In this document: one piece after another, positions 40,831-52,212 of the stretch
How positions within the stretch are numbered: the stretch's first letter is position 1
Layout: each line of letters opens with the position of its first letter
NCBI GenBank assembly: GCA_903772945.1
Contig: CAICTM010000251.1
Coordinates: forward strand, 21,208 to 85,207
Length of the DNA stretch: 64,000 nucleotides
DNA from: Seminavis robusta
Lineage: Eukaryota > Bacillariophyta > Bacillariophyceae > Naviculales > Naviculaceae
Direction of reading: 5' to 3'
Position numbers and translations under genes: made by a program
Notes under the pieces: generated by a model
Database searches by the model: none
The model's input: the letters and a program-made list of their open reading frames with translations, nothing else
What the model was told of the DNA's origin: nothing

Positions 40831-41599
40831 CTTCTGTATTTCTACGGCAATTAGATAATTGCCTATCAACTGATCAATAGACTTACGATCTATTCGAGCA
40901 TCGGTTAACTTCGTCCATGCCAATCCAACTCTCAACGTCGCAAGACAAGAGACCTCGAACTATCGTCTATGTTTGATTAACAGACGAGAAAAGGGAAACA
41001 AAAACCGTTACACTCTGCTGCTCAACTGGATACAGTGAGCATCACGAAACTTATTACCTCAAAACTCATGCTAAGAGTTCACCATGAAGAACTCATTGGG
41101 GGCGTCCAAACATTACGGGACTGCTTCTATGAAGGAATATGAAACCCCAACGAAGTTAAGGGCACACTCGCGATTCCTAGTTCCACGATGACAGAATTAT
41201 CAAATGAATTTACACGTCACTAAGAACTTGGGGGCGGAAACGTGATCATAAGGTACAGACACTCTCTGCGACCCAAGAATCAAGTTTGAATTCACTACCA
41301 TTCATTGGGGTGGAACAACGGCTTTTTTCCTCGCGAAAGATGGCATATACAATAGAAAGAAAACTTCTCCATTCCCGACTTGCAGCTGTCAGCGACAAAT
41401 GCAAATAGTCTCAAGAAGATCTTGATAGACATACGAGACAAGCATAGATTAAGGCAGATGTCCAGAGTCGAAATCCCTTAAATAAGGAAAGAGCAAAGAA
41501 CTGCTCATGCCTTTCCAACCAAGTGCTTCGACCCAGTCGAGGATACTTTATGAGAGTTGCGAATGGACGACTACAGAGTAGAACTTCGTCCCGAGCTAA

Positions 41600-42070
41600 A
41601 TCCTTTTACATTTAGGGCTCACCCTACTCCACGGATCCATACAACACTCCTAAGAAGAAGGTTGAACGCTTCTGCGAGGCAGGAGTATTCAAGAAGGTGA
41701 ATCGTTTCAAGTGGCGGCACGCAACATTTTATCATTCCCAGAGAAAGATGGGATCTGTACGATTTATCTCTGATTTTCGGGAACCGAACAAACGGATCAA
41801 GCGGAAGCCTTATCCTATGCCCAAAATAACGGAATGCTTTGAACCTAGATGGATTCAAGTGCGTACTAGTTAGACCTAACACGGACACTATCACATCGAT
41901 GTGTCACCTCACTCGAAGCAACACTATACATTGCACTTCCTGAAGGGAAAGTCACGAGTACCAGCGTTGCCAATGGACTGGTAATAGTCCCGACATTTTC
42001 CAAAGGAAGATGAAACAACGAATGCATGACTTAGAAAAATGTCCGTGCATACATTTGATGATCAACTCAT
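41600..42070 (+). pseudogene. Broken reverse-transcriptase region of retroelement copy 1
   Basis: Locally readable blocks GSVRFISDFREPNKRIK, KPYPMPKITE and a decayed LDL...YYHI-like region match the Ty3/gypsy RT order. The frames shift several times and the catalytic YxDD block is not intact. The matching region of copy 2 is at about 44540-44870 on the minus strand. Confidence 0.6.
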
Positions 42071-43146
42071 CCTAACCGAACCCGTTCGAATCCCAACCGG
42101 ATTCCCCCCCCCGGCGTTTTGAAATAGTTTTTAGGATGACCTTTTCCAAAAAGACTTCTAGAAGTCGGATTGGAAATAAAACTACCAAAGGCCTTCCCGA
42201 AAGGAAGAACTGGTAGTATCCAGACCAATTGGACTACTCGAAAGAGGAATCCAACCCTTAAAACAAAATAATAATAATGCGATCCAGTATCGCTCTCTCT
42301 ACGCAATCAGTAAGGAACTTCGTGGATTCCATTGGACCAATGAACTACCAAGGGCTGACCCAAGACAGCAGACTGGAATAACCATCGTTCTGAAACAAAC
42401 GTAGGTTACCCAGTATCCATGACCGGATGTCATGGAACAGAGAACGTGAGTCCCGTGCAGAGGTCGAGCAGACTCTCCGGGAATGAACATGGGATTCGTC
42501 GCAAGTTCACGCGCGTCAATCGTGACAAGACTCAACCACATCCGTTTCAAAGCAAACGGGAAATACATTAAGGAACGTCGCCAACGACTATCCAGAAAAC
42601 ACCGATAAGGAGAACACGAAACGTGTCCCTCATCAACACCATGTCAACGTTACTATGATGATTCATCAGTATCAGAAACAGTTAGTACGGTCAGCCCACG
42701 CACAAGGTCCTTACCACACAGACCGAGTCATAACCATGGCACTGTACGGCTCCGACATACTACCGCCAGTAGCGCACAGTCTACCCCTACAACTTGGGAC
42801 ATAAGGTATTTACACCCATACCAGGCCTGATCCCCCTGTAGGATTGCCAATCGTGCGATGCACATGTCCACATCCAAATCTCATGAGAGTGCCCGCACTT
42901 TAATTCATATGTTCCTCTTGTCCGACTGATGTCGTGCCCTTCCGTGACACTTGTCAGGGGGCTAATGCAATATTCGGCTCTTAGCCTTATTTCCGACTCG
43001 ATCCTAGATAGGGTTTGAGTTCGACTCATGAACTGAGTCTTTCGTGAATAGTCATTGAGACAGGGTTTCTCATGACTGCTAGTCAATACTAGTTTGATGA
43101 TGAAACATCGCTCTAGATATTTAGCCAGCGGTGAGTAACTTCCACG

Positions 43147-46100
43147 TGCACTACGCTAAAAGCTAGTGTAAAAGATCTTCGAGTGTTTTGAGTTTGAGAG
43201 AAGAAAAGTTATGAGAGGATTAGAAAGCTATGAAACTAATCAACGAGAGAGGATCCACAATCAAAGGATCGTAGATCTGATATCCCGCGGGAGACTTGTG
43301 AGTGTGATAGAGTAGGTCAGGTGCAACCTACCACTCACTCCAACTGATCCAAAACGGAACGCTGTGAAGATTCGTCTAGCATTTATTTAGTAGCGTGGAA
43401 GTACTCCCGCTGCTAAATATCTAGAGCGTGTTTCATACACACCTAGTATGACTAAGAGCGGTCATTGGATACCTGTCTCAATGACTATTCACGACAGACT
43501 CGTATGAGTCGAAAGCCTGCAGAGCGCGTATCTAGGATAGATCGCGAATAGGCGCAAGAGCCGGTTATTGCATTCGCCACCTGACGAGGGTCACGGAAGG
43601 CACGACATCAGTCGGACAAGGAGAACAGATGAATTAAAGGGCGGGGCACTCTCCCGAGATTGGATGTAGACATGTGCGTCGGCCGATGGCAATCCTACAA
43701 GGGGATCAGGCTTTTTATGGGTGTAAATACCTTATGTTCCAAGTCTGGTAGACTGTGCCGCTACTGGCGGTAGTAAGTCGGAGCCGTACAGTGGCCATTG
43801 TTATTGACTCGGTCCGTGTGGTAAGGACCTTTGGCTGACCGTACTAACGGTTCTGAAACTGATGAATCATCATAGTATCGTTGACATGTGTTTGATGAGG
43901 GGAACGTGTCGTGTTCTCTCAATCGGTGTTTTCCTGGAATACTCATCGGTTTTTTTCTGGATAAGTCTTGGCGACGTTCCTTAATGTATTTCGGTTTGCT
44001 TTGAAACGGATGTGTAGTCTTGTCACGATTGACACGCCTGAACTTGCGACGAAGTCAGTTCATCCCGGATAGTCTTCTCGACCTCTGCGCGGACTCAGTT
44101 CTCTGTCCATGACAACCGGTCATGGATACGGGGTAACCACGTCTGTTTCAGAACGATGGTTACTCCGTCTGCTGTCTTGGAGCAGCCCTTGGTAGTTCAT
44201 TGGTCCAATGAATCTACGAAGTTCCTTCCTGTTGGTAGGAAGATAGTTGGATCGCATCTATTATCTTTTTAGTTAAAGGTTGGTCATTCCTTCTCGAGTA
44301 GTCCAATTGTCTAGATACTCAAGTTCTTTCTTTCGAGGAAGCCTTGGTAGTGTTGATTTTAACCCGACTTCTTTGAAGTCTTGGAAAAGGTCATCTAACT
44401 ATTCAACGCGATCCGTAGTCGAGTCGTCGTTTGGATGAGTTGATCATCAAGATATGCACGGATTTCTAGTCATGCATGCGGTGTTTTCATCTTCCTTTGG
44501 AAGATTCGGGACTATTACATAGGCCATTGGCAACCTCTGGGTACTCGTGCTTTCACTCGGGAGTGCAATGTAAGTGTTGCTTCGAGTGAGGTGACAGCTC
44601 GATGTGGTAGTGTCCCGTTTCAGGTCGGACTAGTAGGCTTGAATCCATCTAGGTTCAGAGCATGTCCTGTATTTATGGGATAGGATAAGGCTTCCGTTGA
44701 TCCTTTTGTTCGGTTCTCGGAATCAGAGAATGAATCGTACAATCCACTCTTTCTTGGGAATGATAAAAGTTGGTGCCGCCACTGAACGATTACCTTCTTG
44801 AGTACTTCCTGCTCGCAGAGACGTTCAAACTCCATCTTAAGAGTGTTGTATGGACCGTGGAGTAGGGTGAGCCTGGATATAATAGGTTTAGCGTCGGACG
44901 AAGTTCTACTTCGTAGTCGTCCTTGCAACTCTCCCAAAGTATCTCGACTGGGCGAAGCACTTGGTTGAAAAGGCATGAGGTAGTTTTCTTGTCTTCTATT
45001 TAACTTTTCGACTCTGGCAATCTGCCTTAAGTCTAGCTTGTTCGTATGTCGTTCAAGAATCTTCTTGAGACTATCTGCATTGTCGCTGACAGCTGCAGGA
45101 TCGGGAATGGAGAAGTTCTCTTTTCATCGGCATCGCATCTTTCGCAGGGAAAAATACGCTGTTCCACTACAATGACATGGTAGTGAAATCAACTTGATTC
45201 TTAGGTCGAAGATGGGAGTGTCTTTGACCTATGATCATGTCTTGCGCCCCCTTCTTGGTGAGTGCAAATTCCAATCGATAATTCTATTATCGTGGCACTC
45301 AGGAATCACGAGTGTCCCCTTACACTTCGTGAGGTTTCGATTCCTCATAGAAGCAGTCCGTAAGGTTTGGACGCCCCCATGATTCTTCATGAGAAAACCT
45401 TTGCATGAGTTTGAGTGATTTAAGTTCCGGATGCTTCCTGTATCCAGTAAGCCACCGAGTGTAACGGGTTTTTTTCCTTTTCTCTCGTCTGTTCTAAATC
45501 TACATAGACGATAGTTTTCAGAAGTCTTTTGTCTTGCGACGTTGAATGAGTTGATTGGCCATGGACGAAGTTAAAGATGCTAACAGATCGTCAGAGTCTA
45601 TTTGAGTAGTTGCTAGGCAATATCTAATTTGCCGTAGACTTCTTTAGTTCGCAAAACAATCTTGTTTACTATTTAGTTGGATATCTTTCATCACTTAGTA
45701 ATGAGAAATCGGACATGGTTTCCATTTGAAATCATCATCCTGCAATCTTTCAGACGGAGATCTCTCCTATCCCGAATGATTGAAGTCTGATTCGGCACAG
45801 GCGACCTTTGTCAACGGCAGCCATTTTCTTGTCCATCATGTTGATTGATCCAACAGAGGAGTCTTCCTCATTGTCAGAGTTGTCTGACTTGCGTTGGGCA
45901 ACATGGTTGCATTCGCTTTTCTTCTTGCGATCAGCCTTTACCGCAGCGTTGAAAACTTTCTTCATGAGGACAGAAGGTTCCTTCTTGGTGTAGGTCTCGG
46001 CGTCGTCGGACTTGCGTTTCCAAGTCTTGTTCTTGTACGCTGGCTTGCTACCGTTGTCAGACGAGGACTGATACTTTGCCTTGAGCTTCTTCAGAGTTCA

Positions 46101-47590
46101 TGCAGTCAGCAGTGTTGTGATTGCTGGACTCTTGGTAATCGCACCCCATTTTTTTCCGTTCTTGGAAGAGTGGTCGTTGTTTCGAGTAGACTTGTACTTC
46201 TTCTGTTGTCTTCTCGTGGAGCTTGCTTGGAATCACCGCCCTTGCCAAAGTCTTCGGAGGATTCCATGCGTTTTCAGAATCCAATGGTTTCCACGATAGG
46301 AGCTGAGAACGATCGAAGTCGTGTTCGTCCACCTTCTTCATCCACGAGCGTTGAATTCCATGACAAACATTGTCAATGACTTCGTCATCGTTCAACGTTT
46401 GGTTGGGTCCAAAGTGTGGTAGACGAGGAAGTCAATCGGTGTTCACTCCGACTGAGCGTTGGACATAAGCCCGGAGTCAGACATACCACACGCTTAAACG
46501 CCATCTCTGCGGCGCAATTAGCGTTTCCTGCTTTTTCAAAGAGCTTGTAAGGACAGACCGCTTCGATACAGGCATTATGCCAAACGTAATGTCAGAATCG
46601 TCCAAAGCAGGCTGAGCTGCTCCGTTCCAGGCAGCCTGGAAACGTGCTGGGAAAGCGGCTTCGTCTTAACCGCCACCGCCTGTGTCGCGTGGAGGAATTG
46701 TGTTGACTGCAATCTGGAGCAAGGCCTTCCAACGTACTTCACGGTGGCCTGCACAGATAGATTCGTAAATGCTCTTGGCAGAGCTAGAATTCATCTCCCT
46801 GAGGAGGTTATGTTCGTCGCCAGGCGTAGCAATGGCGAGCCAACGAAGACCTTCTCCATGCGTCCAGCCCACTTGATGTCTGACGTGGAAGGTCTCAGAT
46901 CCATTGATGATTGAGACCTTGAAGGTGTACTTGCCGCTGTTGCATTTGCAGGAACGGTGCGAAGTATGTAGGTGGTAGAGCGAGAATCGTCGATTTCGCA
47001 TTCATCCTCGAGGTCGATGAGAGAAGGATTGGTTGTCGCGCAGCTTAGACACGAAGCTGGTGTACGCGTCATTGGCAATCTTCATGGTGTGGAATAGGTT
47101 GAGTGTAGTTGAAAGCTATTGTGGTGCAATTTGTTAACAAAATGCACTACGCTAAGCTAGTGTAAAGATCTTTCGAGCATTTTGAGTTTGAGAGAAACTA
47201 AATTATGAGAGTGATTAGAAAGGTATGAAAACTGATCAACGAGAGAGATAATAATCAAGGGATCGTAGAACTGAACTCGCGGGTGACTGTAGAGTGTGAT
47301 AGGTTAGGTTGCGGTAGCAATCTACTCACTCCACGATCCAAAAAGGACACTCGTGGAAGATTCGTCTAGCATTTATCTAGTAGCGTGAAGTACTCCACGC
47401 TGGAAAAATATCTAGAGAAAAGGGCGGGAAGCCTCATGCCTTGTTTTCATTTTTTTTATCCACAACTAGTATGACTAGAGCGTCATTGAAACCCCTGTCT
47501 CAATGACTAATTCACGAGAACTCAGTCATGAGTCGAACTCAAACCCTATCTAGGATCGAGTCGCGAATAAGGCTAAGGCCGTGTATTGCC
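43147..47590 (-). mobile_element. Ty3/gypsy-like LTR retroelement, minus-oriented, joined tail to tail
   Basis: Its 3' LTR is 43147-43572 and its 5' LTR about 47143-47590, both reverse-complement of the LTR at 38591. The internal region mirrors 39014-42965 in reverse. Gag-like start near 47085; zinc-knuckle remnant (CDYQESSNHNTADC) near 46100. Frames are again broken by small indels. The junction with copy 1 at 43146/43147 is not a perfect mirror: copy 1 stops in mid-LTR while copy 2 begins at the LTR end. Confidence 0.75.
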
Positions 47591-47601
47591 ACCTCATCCT
47601 T

Positions 47602-47676
47602 AGATAAATGCTAGACGAATCTTCCACGCGTTCCGTTTTTGGATCGTGGAGTGAGTAGGATTGCTACCGCAACCTA
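47602..47676 (+). repeat. LTR fragment left of the pogo-like element
   Basis: Matches LTR positions equivalent to 38776-38850, ending AACCTA. It continues after the DNA transposon at 50979. Confidence 0.8.
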
Positions 47677-50600
47677 CTAGTTTTAGGTGGGTTATGAGCC
47701 GCCGAAAATTTACATCTTTTCTGTTTCTCAGAAAACCAGTCGACCATGGCGCTGCCGTCAGCTTTTTGGAGGGAAACTTTAATAGAAAGAGAAAGATCGC
47801 AAGCACAGAATAGTTAGCATTGATGGTATACAAGCATGCACAACAGTTGCTTTGGGTGTCTCACCTGTAGAATAGCTTAAAATCGATCATCCTGTTAGCT
47901 TTCTCGTTATCTCGAATTCGGATCTTGTATCAACCACCGCTGTAAAGTGGTCGGTATCTCATCTTTGGCTGGCTCCGGTTGGCTCAACACCAGCGCAAAC
48001 GCTCCTTCACCATGTCTGAGGACACAAACAACATGAGAGAGATGGTTGAACAGGCCTCTGGAATTGTCGCCATAGCCAAAGGCAAGGTGAAGATAGTAGA
48101 TGCAATGCGTATAGTGGGCTTCCAGACACCTGAGCGAAAGAACATGAAATGGTACCAACAAGTGAGAAGAAGAGCACAAAAGCTTTGCAAAGAGGATGGC
48201 GCTGTACCTGCTCAGGTTGTTGCTTCAGTCAAAGCATCCTCCTCAGTAGACAGTGAAAGCACTCTTACTCGCAGCACTCCAGCATCACAGAATTCTCGCA
48301 GCAACTCCACTCTTGCCACCAATCCGTCTCCTCCAGTGGAAAGCCCAACAGTAGTGGTAGCAGATGAACTGGACACTGCACTCTCTTCTGTCTATGCACC
48401 TGAAGACACAACAGAGTCAAAGAAGAATGATAGACGCTCAAGCAAACAGCTCCAAAAGGCTTGGTCAAAGAAAGCTCAGCTCACAAAAAGAGACAAAGAT
48501 GCCATGAAAGTAATCACTACCCAAATTGCAAAGCAAAAGAAGAGACCTGCAGCACTTCGAAAAAGCATTCGACATATAGTGGATGAGAACAATGAGCGAT
48601 TCAACTCGAATGTGGACCGGAAAACTGCAGCTCGATACGTACGCAATGGTATGATTGGAACCTCTCCAATGAAGCGAGGACCAACCAGTCAGTTCCCAAA
48701 ACGAATTTGGAAGGCTCTTTGTGGTGCTGTGGTGACGTTCCTAAAGCTTGAACAAGCAGGTGGGGCGAAGCAATCCACAATTGCAGCCCTTTCCAGAAGA
48801 GTTAATGCATGCGTGAACAAGGGAGGATACCGGCAGACAAGAACTGATCTTACCTTGAAGATAAAGAAAGAACACGCTGATCAGTTTCCCACTTCAGGAA
48901 AGGCGAACATCCAGGAACAGCGACGCTCACTGTGGACAACTCACTATTTCATTGATAGTTGGTTTGACACATGGAAAGCAAGTGTCATCGAACTGGGATT
49001 TGGAAGAGAGAGAACACCACAAGACCCTCAGTTCGATGACAGTGGACGTTCTCTAGGTGAGGTTCTTTTCTTTGACGGTCAAAAGGACCGAATCATCAAC
49101 TTCGACGAAACAGATGGCTCTCTGGATGACACCACGGGACATAGAGGAGGCAGACCTCCCATGACTTTCTATGCTCCTGATATCGCTGGAGGTGGAACAA
49201 GAGTCAACAAGAGTGGGTACTCCTGCACCATTATTTGTGGAAGCAATGCGGCCGGTGATCCCTTGCCTCCACACTTCCAGCTGAAGACTTTGGCGACTGC
49301 TGCAGAAAGAGAGAGAATCAGTATTGATTGGTTTGAGAACACAAAGGATACAGTCGGCACTTGGGGTTTTCAGGAGAAGACCAAACGTCCATGCAGTTTT
49401 GGAATGAACGAACGTGCTGGTATGAATGCAATTGAACTGGACAAATACATGAAAAATGCTTTACTCACATTGTACCCTGACATTGAAGATGTCCCTGGCA
49501 AGCGAGTTCTGGTAAAGGTAGACAGTGGACCTGGGAGGAACAACGTGGAGATGTTAGCCGATCTGAGACTGCAAGGATTGTATCTGATTCCGGGAGTTCC
49601 CAACACAACAGGAGCCACCCAGGAAACAGACCAGAACTATGGCCCCTTCAAGACTGTTTACAAGGACAACCTGCGAGTTTTGTCACAAGCAAGGTTCGAC
49701 TTGAATAAGAATCTTCAAGTTAGTGACTTGCCTTTGTTGGTTTTCGGTGGAAAGGACACAGTCACTGACACCGTTCTCCGAGACGCATTCTCTGAAGCAT
49801 TCTCAATCAGAAGCAACACAAGTGCATGGCGAAAGGTTGGAGCGGCTCCCTTGACACGTAATGCACTCTATCACCCAAACGTTCGTCACGAAATCCCAGA
49901 TGAGAGAGCTCGATCCGTACTGGCTGCTTCTGGTGCTGCAGATGATCCAACTGGAAACATTGGCAAGTTGATGAATCAAGAAGCCATGAACAAATTCTTT
50001 TGTGACTTTCTCAATTCCAGCGGAATGGATGGAAAACAGTTGTTGATTGCTGCCCCCAAGAGAAGTACCTTCGTTGGAGTGACAGAGGCTCATTCTCAAG
50101 CCAGAATTGATGGTATTAAGAATGCCAAAACAACTGGACAGATGCACTATGTGACAGGAGGCCGTCACATGAACACAGATGAATTCTTCCAAGCCACAAA
50201 ATTGAAGGAGCGCGATGAAAAAGTAAAAGCTCTGTCTGATTCCAAGAAAGCCAAGACCTCTGCATATGACGCGGAAGTGGCAGCCAAGGCTCTGCTTCAG
50301 GAGAGAGGAGTCTTCGACATCACCACAGCGAAATCGTTCACAGTTTCCCAGATCAAAATTCTGTTGAAGTGGCGAGTTTGTCCAAAGCCAGCTTCCCAGA
50401 GAAAGCAAGATCTTGTCATTGCTTGTTTGGCGGGCGAGGATCCACTGGCGGCAGCTGTTCCATGGACCGAGGCAGAGGAAGCCATGTTGCAGGAGGCAAA
50501 GAGCAACCATGTCGCCATGAAAGACACAGCTTTGGGAGTTGCAACAGCGCAAATGGCAAAGGCCGTGACTAACAACATGACCAATTTGGACCCACAAACA

Positions 50601-50978
50601 AGAGCTTTGCTCAAAGCGGCCATTCAAGCCTCTGAGTATGGGGAGCCTACCACTACTCCTGAGGTTGCGGCGGCGGTAGATGGGTCCTAAGGGCTTCGAA
50701 ACAGCGGCATTTCGCCATCGTGGAGCGTGTTTTTCTTCTTTCTTATTCTGTTCTTTCGATTTGTGTGGTCAGTCACTAGAAAATGGGATCGAAGTAGGCC
50801 AGTTTTGAGCCGTCCCTTAACTCTAATAATTTACATTCCGTTAACCCAGTAAGATCGAAACGAGGTGTCAACATTAAGGATTTACACCAGTTTGTGGAAA
50901 GTGATTAATGAGCCGCCACCACTCCGTAGGATTCCTACCAGGACCTACCTGTAAAACTCATAACTCACCTAAAACTAG
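47677..50978 (+). mobile_element. Complete pogo-like (Tc1/mariner superfamily) DNA transposon, 3.3 kb
   Basis: Termini CTAGTTTTAGGTGGGTTATG (47677) and the inverted end at 50957-50978 form ~20-bp inverted repeats with one mismatch. TA flanks both ends (47675-47676 and 50979-50980). Removing the element and one TA restores the uninterrupted LTR sequence ACCTACTCTATC seen at 38847. The single ORF is intact, so the insertion appears young. Confidence 0.9.
48012..50690 (+). CDS. Pogo-like DDE_1 transposase, intact
   Basis: 892 aa from ATG 48012 (a TTG lies 11 codons upstream). Cut-and-paste transposase. The N-terminus has a helix-turn-helix-like region (KGKVKIVDAMRIVGFQTPER), a low-complexity Ser/Thr linker and a second basic helical region (about 150-260). 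The catalytic core shows INFDETD (Asp365), VLVKVDSGPGRNN (Asp504) and, after GVPNTTGATQ, ETDQNYGPF (Asp540). The spacing is DD35D, and PNTT...DQ is typical of the pogo/Tigger DDE_1 family. About 300 residues extend beyond the catalytic core, with a Lys-rich, SAP-like helical stretch (VSQIKILLKWRVCPKPASQRKQDLV). It is far longer than usual pogo transposases (~500 aa). No stop or frameshift interrupts it. Confidence 0.88.
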   Translation: MSEDTNNMREMVEQASGIVAIAKGKVKIVDAMRIVGFQTPERKNMKWYQQVRRRAQKLCKEDGAVPAQVVASVKASSSVDSESTLTRSTPASQNSRSNSTLATNPSPPVESPTVVVADELDTALSSVYAPEDTTESKKNDRRSSKQLQKAWSKKAQLTKRDKDAMKVITTQIAKQKKRPAALRKSIRHIVDENNERFNSNVDRKTAARYVRNGMIGTSPMKRGPTSQFPKRIWKALCGAVVTFLKLEQAGGAKQSTIAALSRRVNACVNKGGYRQTRTDLTLKIKKEHADQFPTSGKANIQEQRRSLWTTHYFIDSWFDTWKASVIELGFGRERTPQDPQFDDSGRSLGEVLFFDGQKDRIINFDETDGSLDDTTGHRGGRPPMTFYAPDIAGGGTRVNKSGYSCTIICGSNAAGDPLPPHFQLKTLATAAERERISIDWFENTKDTVGTWGFQEKTKRPCSFGMNERAGMNAIELDKYMKNALLTLYPDIEDVPGKRVLVKVDSGPGRNNVEMLADLRLQGLYLIPGVPNTTGATQETDQNYGPFKTVYKDNLRVLSQARFDLNKNLQVSDLPLLVFGGKDTVTDTVLRDAFSEAFSIRSNTSAWRKVGAAPLTRNALYHPNVRHEIPDERARSVLAASGAADDPTGNIGKLMNQEAMNKFFCDFLNSSGMDGKQLLIAAPKRSTFVGVTEAHSQARIDGIKNAKTTGQMHYVTGGRHMNTDEFFQATKLKERDEKVKALSDSKKAKTSAYDAEVAAKALLQERGVFDITTAKSFTVSQIKILLKWRVCPKPASQRKQDLVIACLAGEDPLAAAVPWTEAEEAMLQEAKSNHVAMKDTALGVATAQMAKAVTNNMTNLDPQTRALLKAAIQASEYGEPTTTPEVAAAVDGS

Positions 50979-51146
50979 TACTCTATCACACTCTACAGTC
51001 TCCCGTGGGAGTTCAGATCTACGATCCTTTGGTTGTGGATCTCTCTCGTTGATTAGTTTTCATAGCTTTCTAATCCTCTCATAACTTTCATTCTCTCAAA
51101 CTCAAAACACTCGAAAGATCTTTACACTAGCTTTTAGCGTAGTGCA
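50979..51146 (+). repeat. Remainder of the LTR right of the pogo-like element
   Basis: Starts with the duplicated TA, then continues CTCTATCACACTC... to GTAGTGCA at 51146. It is about 98% identical to the end of the LTR at 38591-39013, much closer than the two internal LTRs. Confidence 0.85.
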
Positions 51147-52212
51147 TTGCTCTGTGTTGGCCTAGCTTGAGGCCACTTCTGATAACCAAAGACACATGCT
51201 TGTTGGTGCCACAATGGGGGCAAGAGTCCTTCTTTGGCTGTTGCTGGGTCCATGAACTTGTACCTCGAATGCTTTTCCAGGATGCTGCGGTCAAATATCT
51301 CAGGCATGAAGAAGCAAATTCGAGTGAAAGATTAGATCTCGAATTCTATGGCTGCTAGAGACTGTTCCTTTGCCTTCCATGGCTTGTCGATGACCTTCCC
51401 GGGTTTGAAGAAACTTGTAATTTGGGACTGGCCTGCAGCTTCGTCGTTCCTTGCAAGGGCTCTCATAACAGGGGATGTGACTCCGTGGACTGCTCCCTGT
51501 GGGAAATGGCGCTGCAGATATTGATCCAATTTCCCCACCACTAGAGGAGTCCTAGCTTTCACAGAGGCACGTCCTATCTTGCCAACAGCCGCCAAGAACA
51601 CCATGCCGTTGTCGTCCACCTTGGGGAACCGTCCACTGGAGTACAGGTTCCGGATGTAGTGGTCGATACCAGCCAGCGCCTCTTTCATACTCGCACTCAT
51701 CGTCTTCGGAGGAATGAAAGCGGCTATATCCTCGGCTGCGGTGAGTACCTCTGCGAAGTACCTCTGCGGCTACTGAATGTGGTAAGTACACCTCTGCGAA
51801 GTACCTCTGCGGCTACTGAATACGGACGGGATGACCTCGTTTGTATGGTCTTGCTTCACTATCTCGCTCAAATTCGAAATCCTCTGGACCGTCCTCTGGA
51901 TGCATGAAATCCTCTGGATGCATGCTCGGTCGGTCTTTCGAAAACAACACGAAAACAACACGACGAGAGACTGATCGAGCTGACACAGAGATGCGAATCG
52001 TGTGCACGACTGACATGCACGACTGACATGCACGACTGACGTCAGCCGACTGACGTCATCGAAATCAAAGATCCAACGATTCTGATTGGCTAATGGCTCT
52101 ACAGCGGTAGTGTAGGGATCTCTACAGCGGTGGTGTACATGTCGGTACAGCGGTCCGGCTGTACTTTCTGTACCAATCGTTTGAGGTTCTGATATGCGAA
52201 CTACCGTGCGGT
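51147..52212 (-). mobile_element. Right part of the 1.3-kb unit, copy 2
   Basis: About 99% identical to 37303-38361, ending CTACCGTGCGGT. It includes the PIP-box-like ORF (51332-51700). Confidence 0.85.
51332..51700 (-). CDS. 122-aa PIP-box-like ORF, copy 2
   Basis: Differs from the ORF at 37486-37854 at three residues (T5M, an A-to-V and an M-to-I near the end). The QSQITSFF motif is unchanged. It is a complete frame with ATG and stop. Function unknown. Confidence 0.5.
   Translation of the reverse strand: MSASMKEALAGIDHYIRNLYSSGRFPKVDDNGMVFLAAVGKIGRASVKARTPLVVGKLDQYLQRHFPQGAVHGVTSPVMRALARNDEAAGQSQITSFFKPGKVIDKPWKAKEQSLAAIEFEI

Larger units (their letters stand above)
38591..43146 (+). mobile_element. 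Ty3/gypsy-like LTR retroelement, plus-oriented, degenerate
   Basis: 5' LTR 38591-39013 (423 bp, TG...CA). A gag-like region begins MKIAKDAYTSFESKLRE at 39064. A zinc-knuckle-like WCDYHESSTHNTADC lies near 39962-40008 in a frame broken elsewhere. RT remnants are at about 41620-42060. A G-rich polypurine-like tract precedes the 3' LTR at 42966, which is cut off at 43146 after 181 bp. All long frames are broken by single-base indels. As sequenced it cannot encode a polyprotein. Confidence 0.75.

Noticed and set aside
40442-40880. Phe-rich open frames (up to 116 codons)
   Set aside because: Produced by the T-rich low-complexity tract; not protein coding.
43761-45382. Short frames in the inverted retroelement arm
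   Set aside because: Fragments of broken gag-pol sequence in changing frames; listed as part of the retroelement.
38591-47590. Retroelement as a copia-type element
   Set aside because: RT blocks (RFISDFREPNKRIK, PYPMPKI) and the zinc-knuckle variant fit Ty3/gypsy better than Ty1/copia.
49803-50627. 274-codon minus-strand open frame
   Set aside because: Antisense to the intact transposase ORF; composition is that of a shadow frame.
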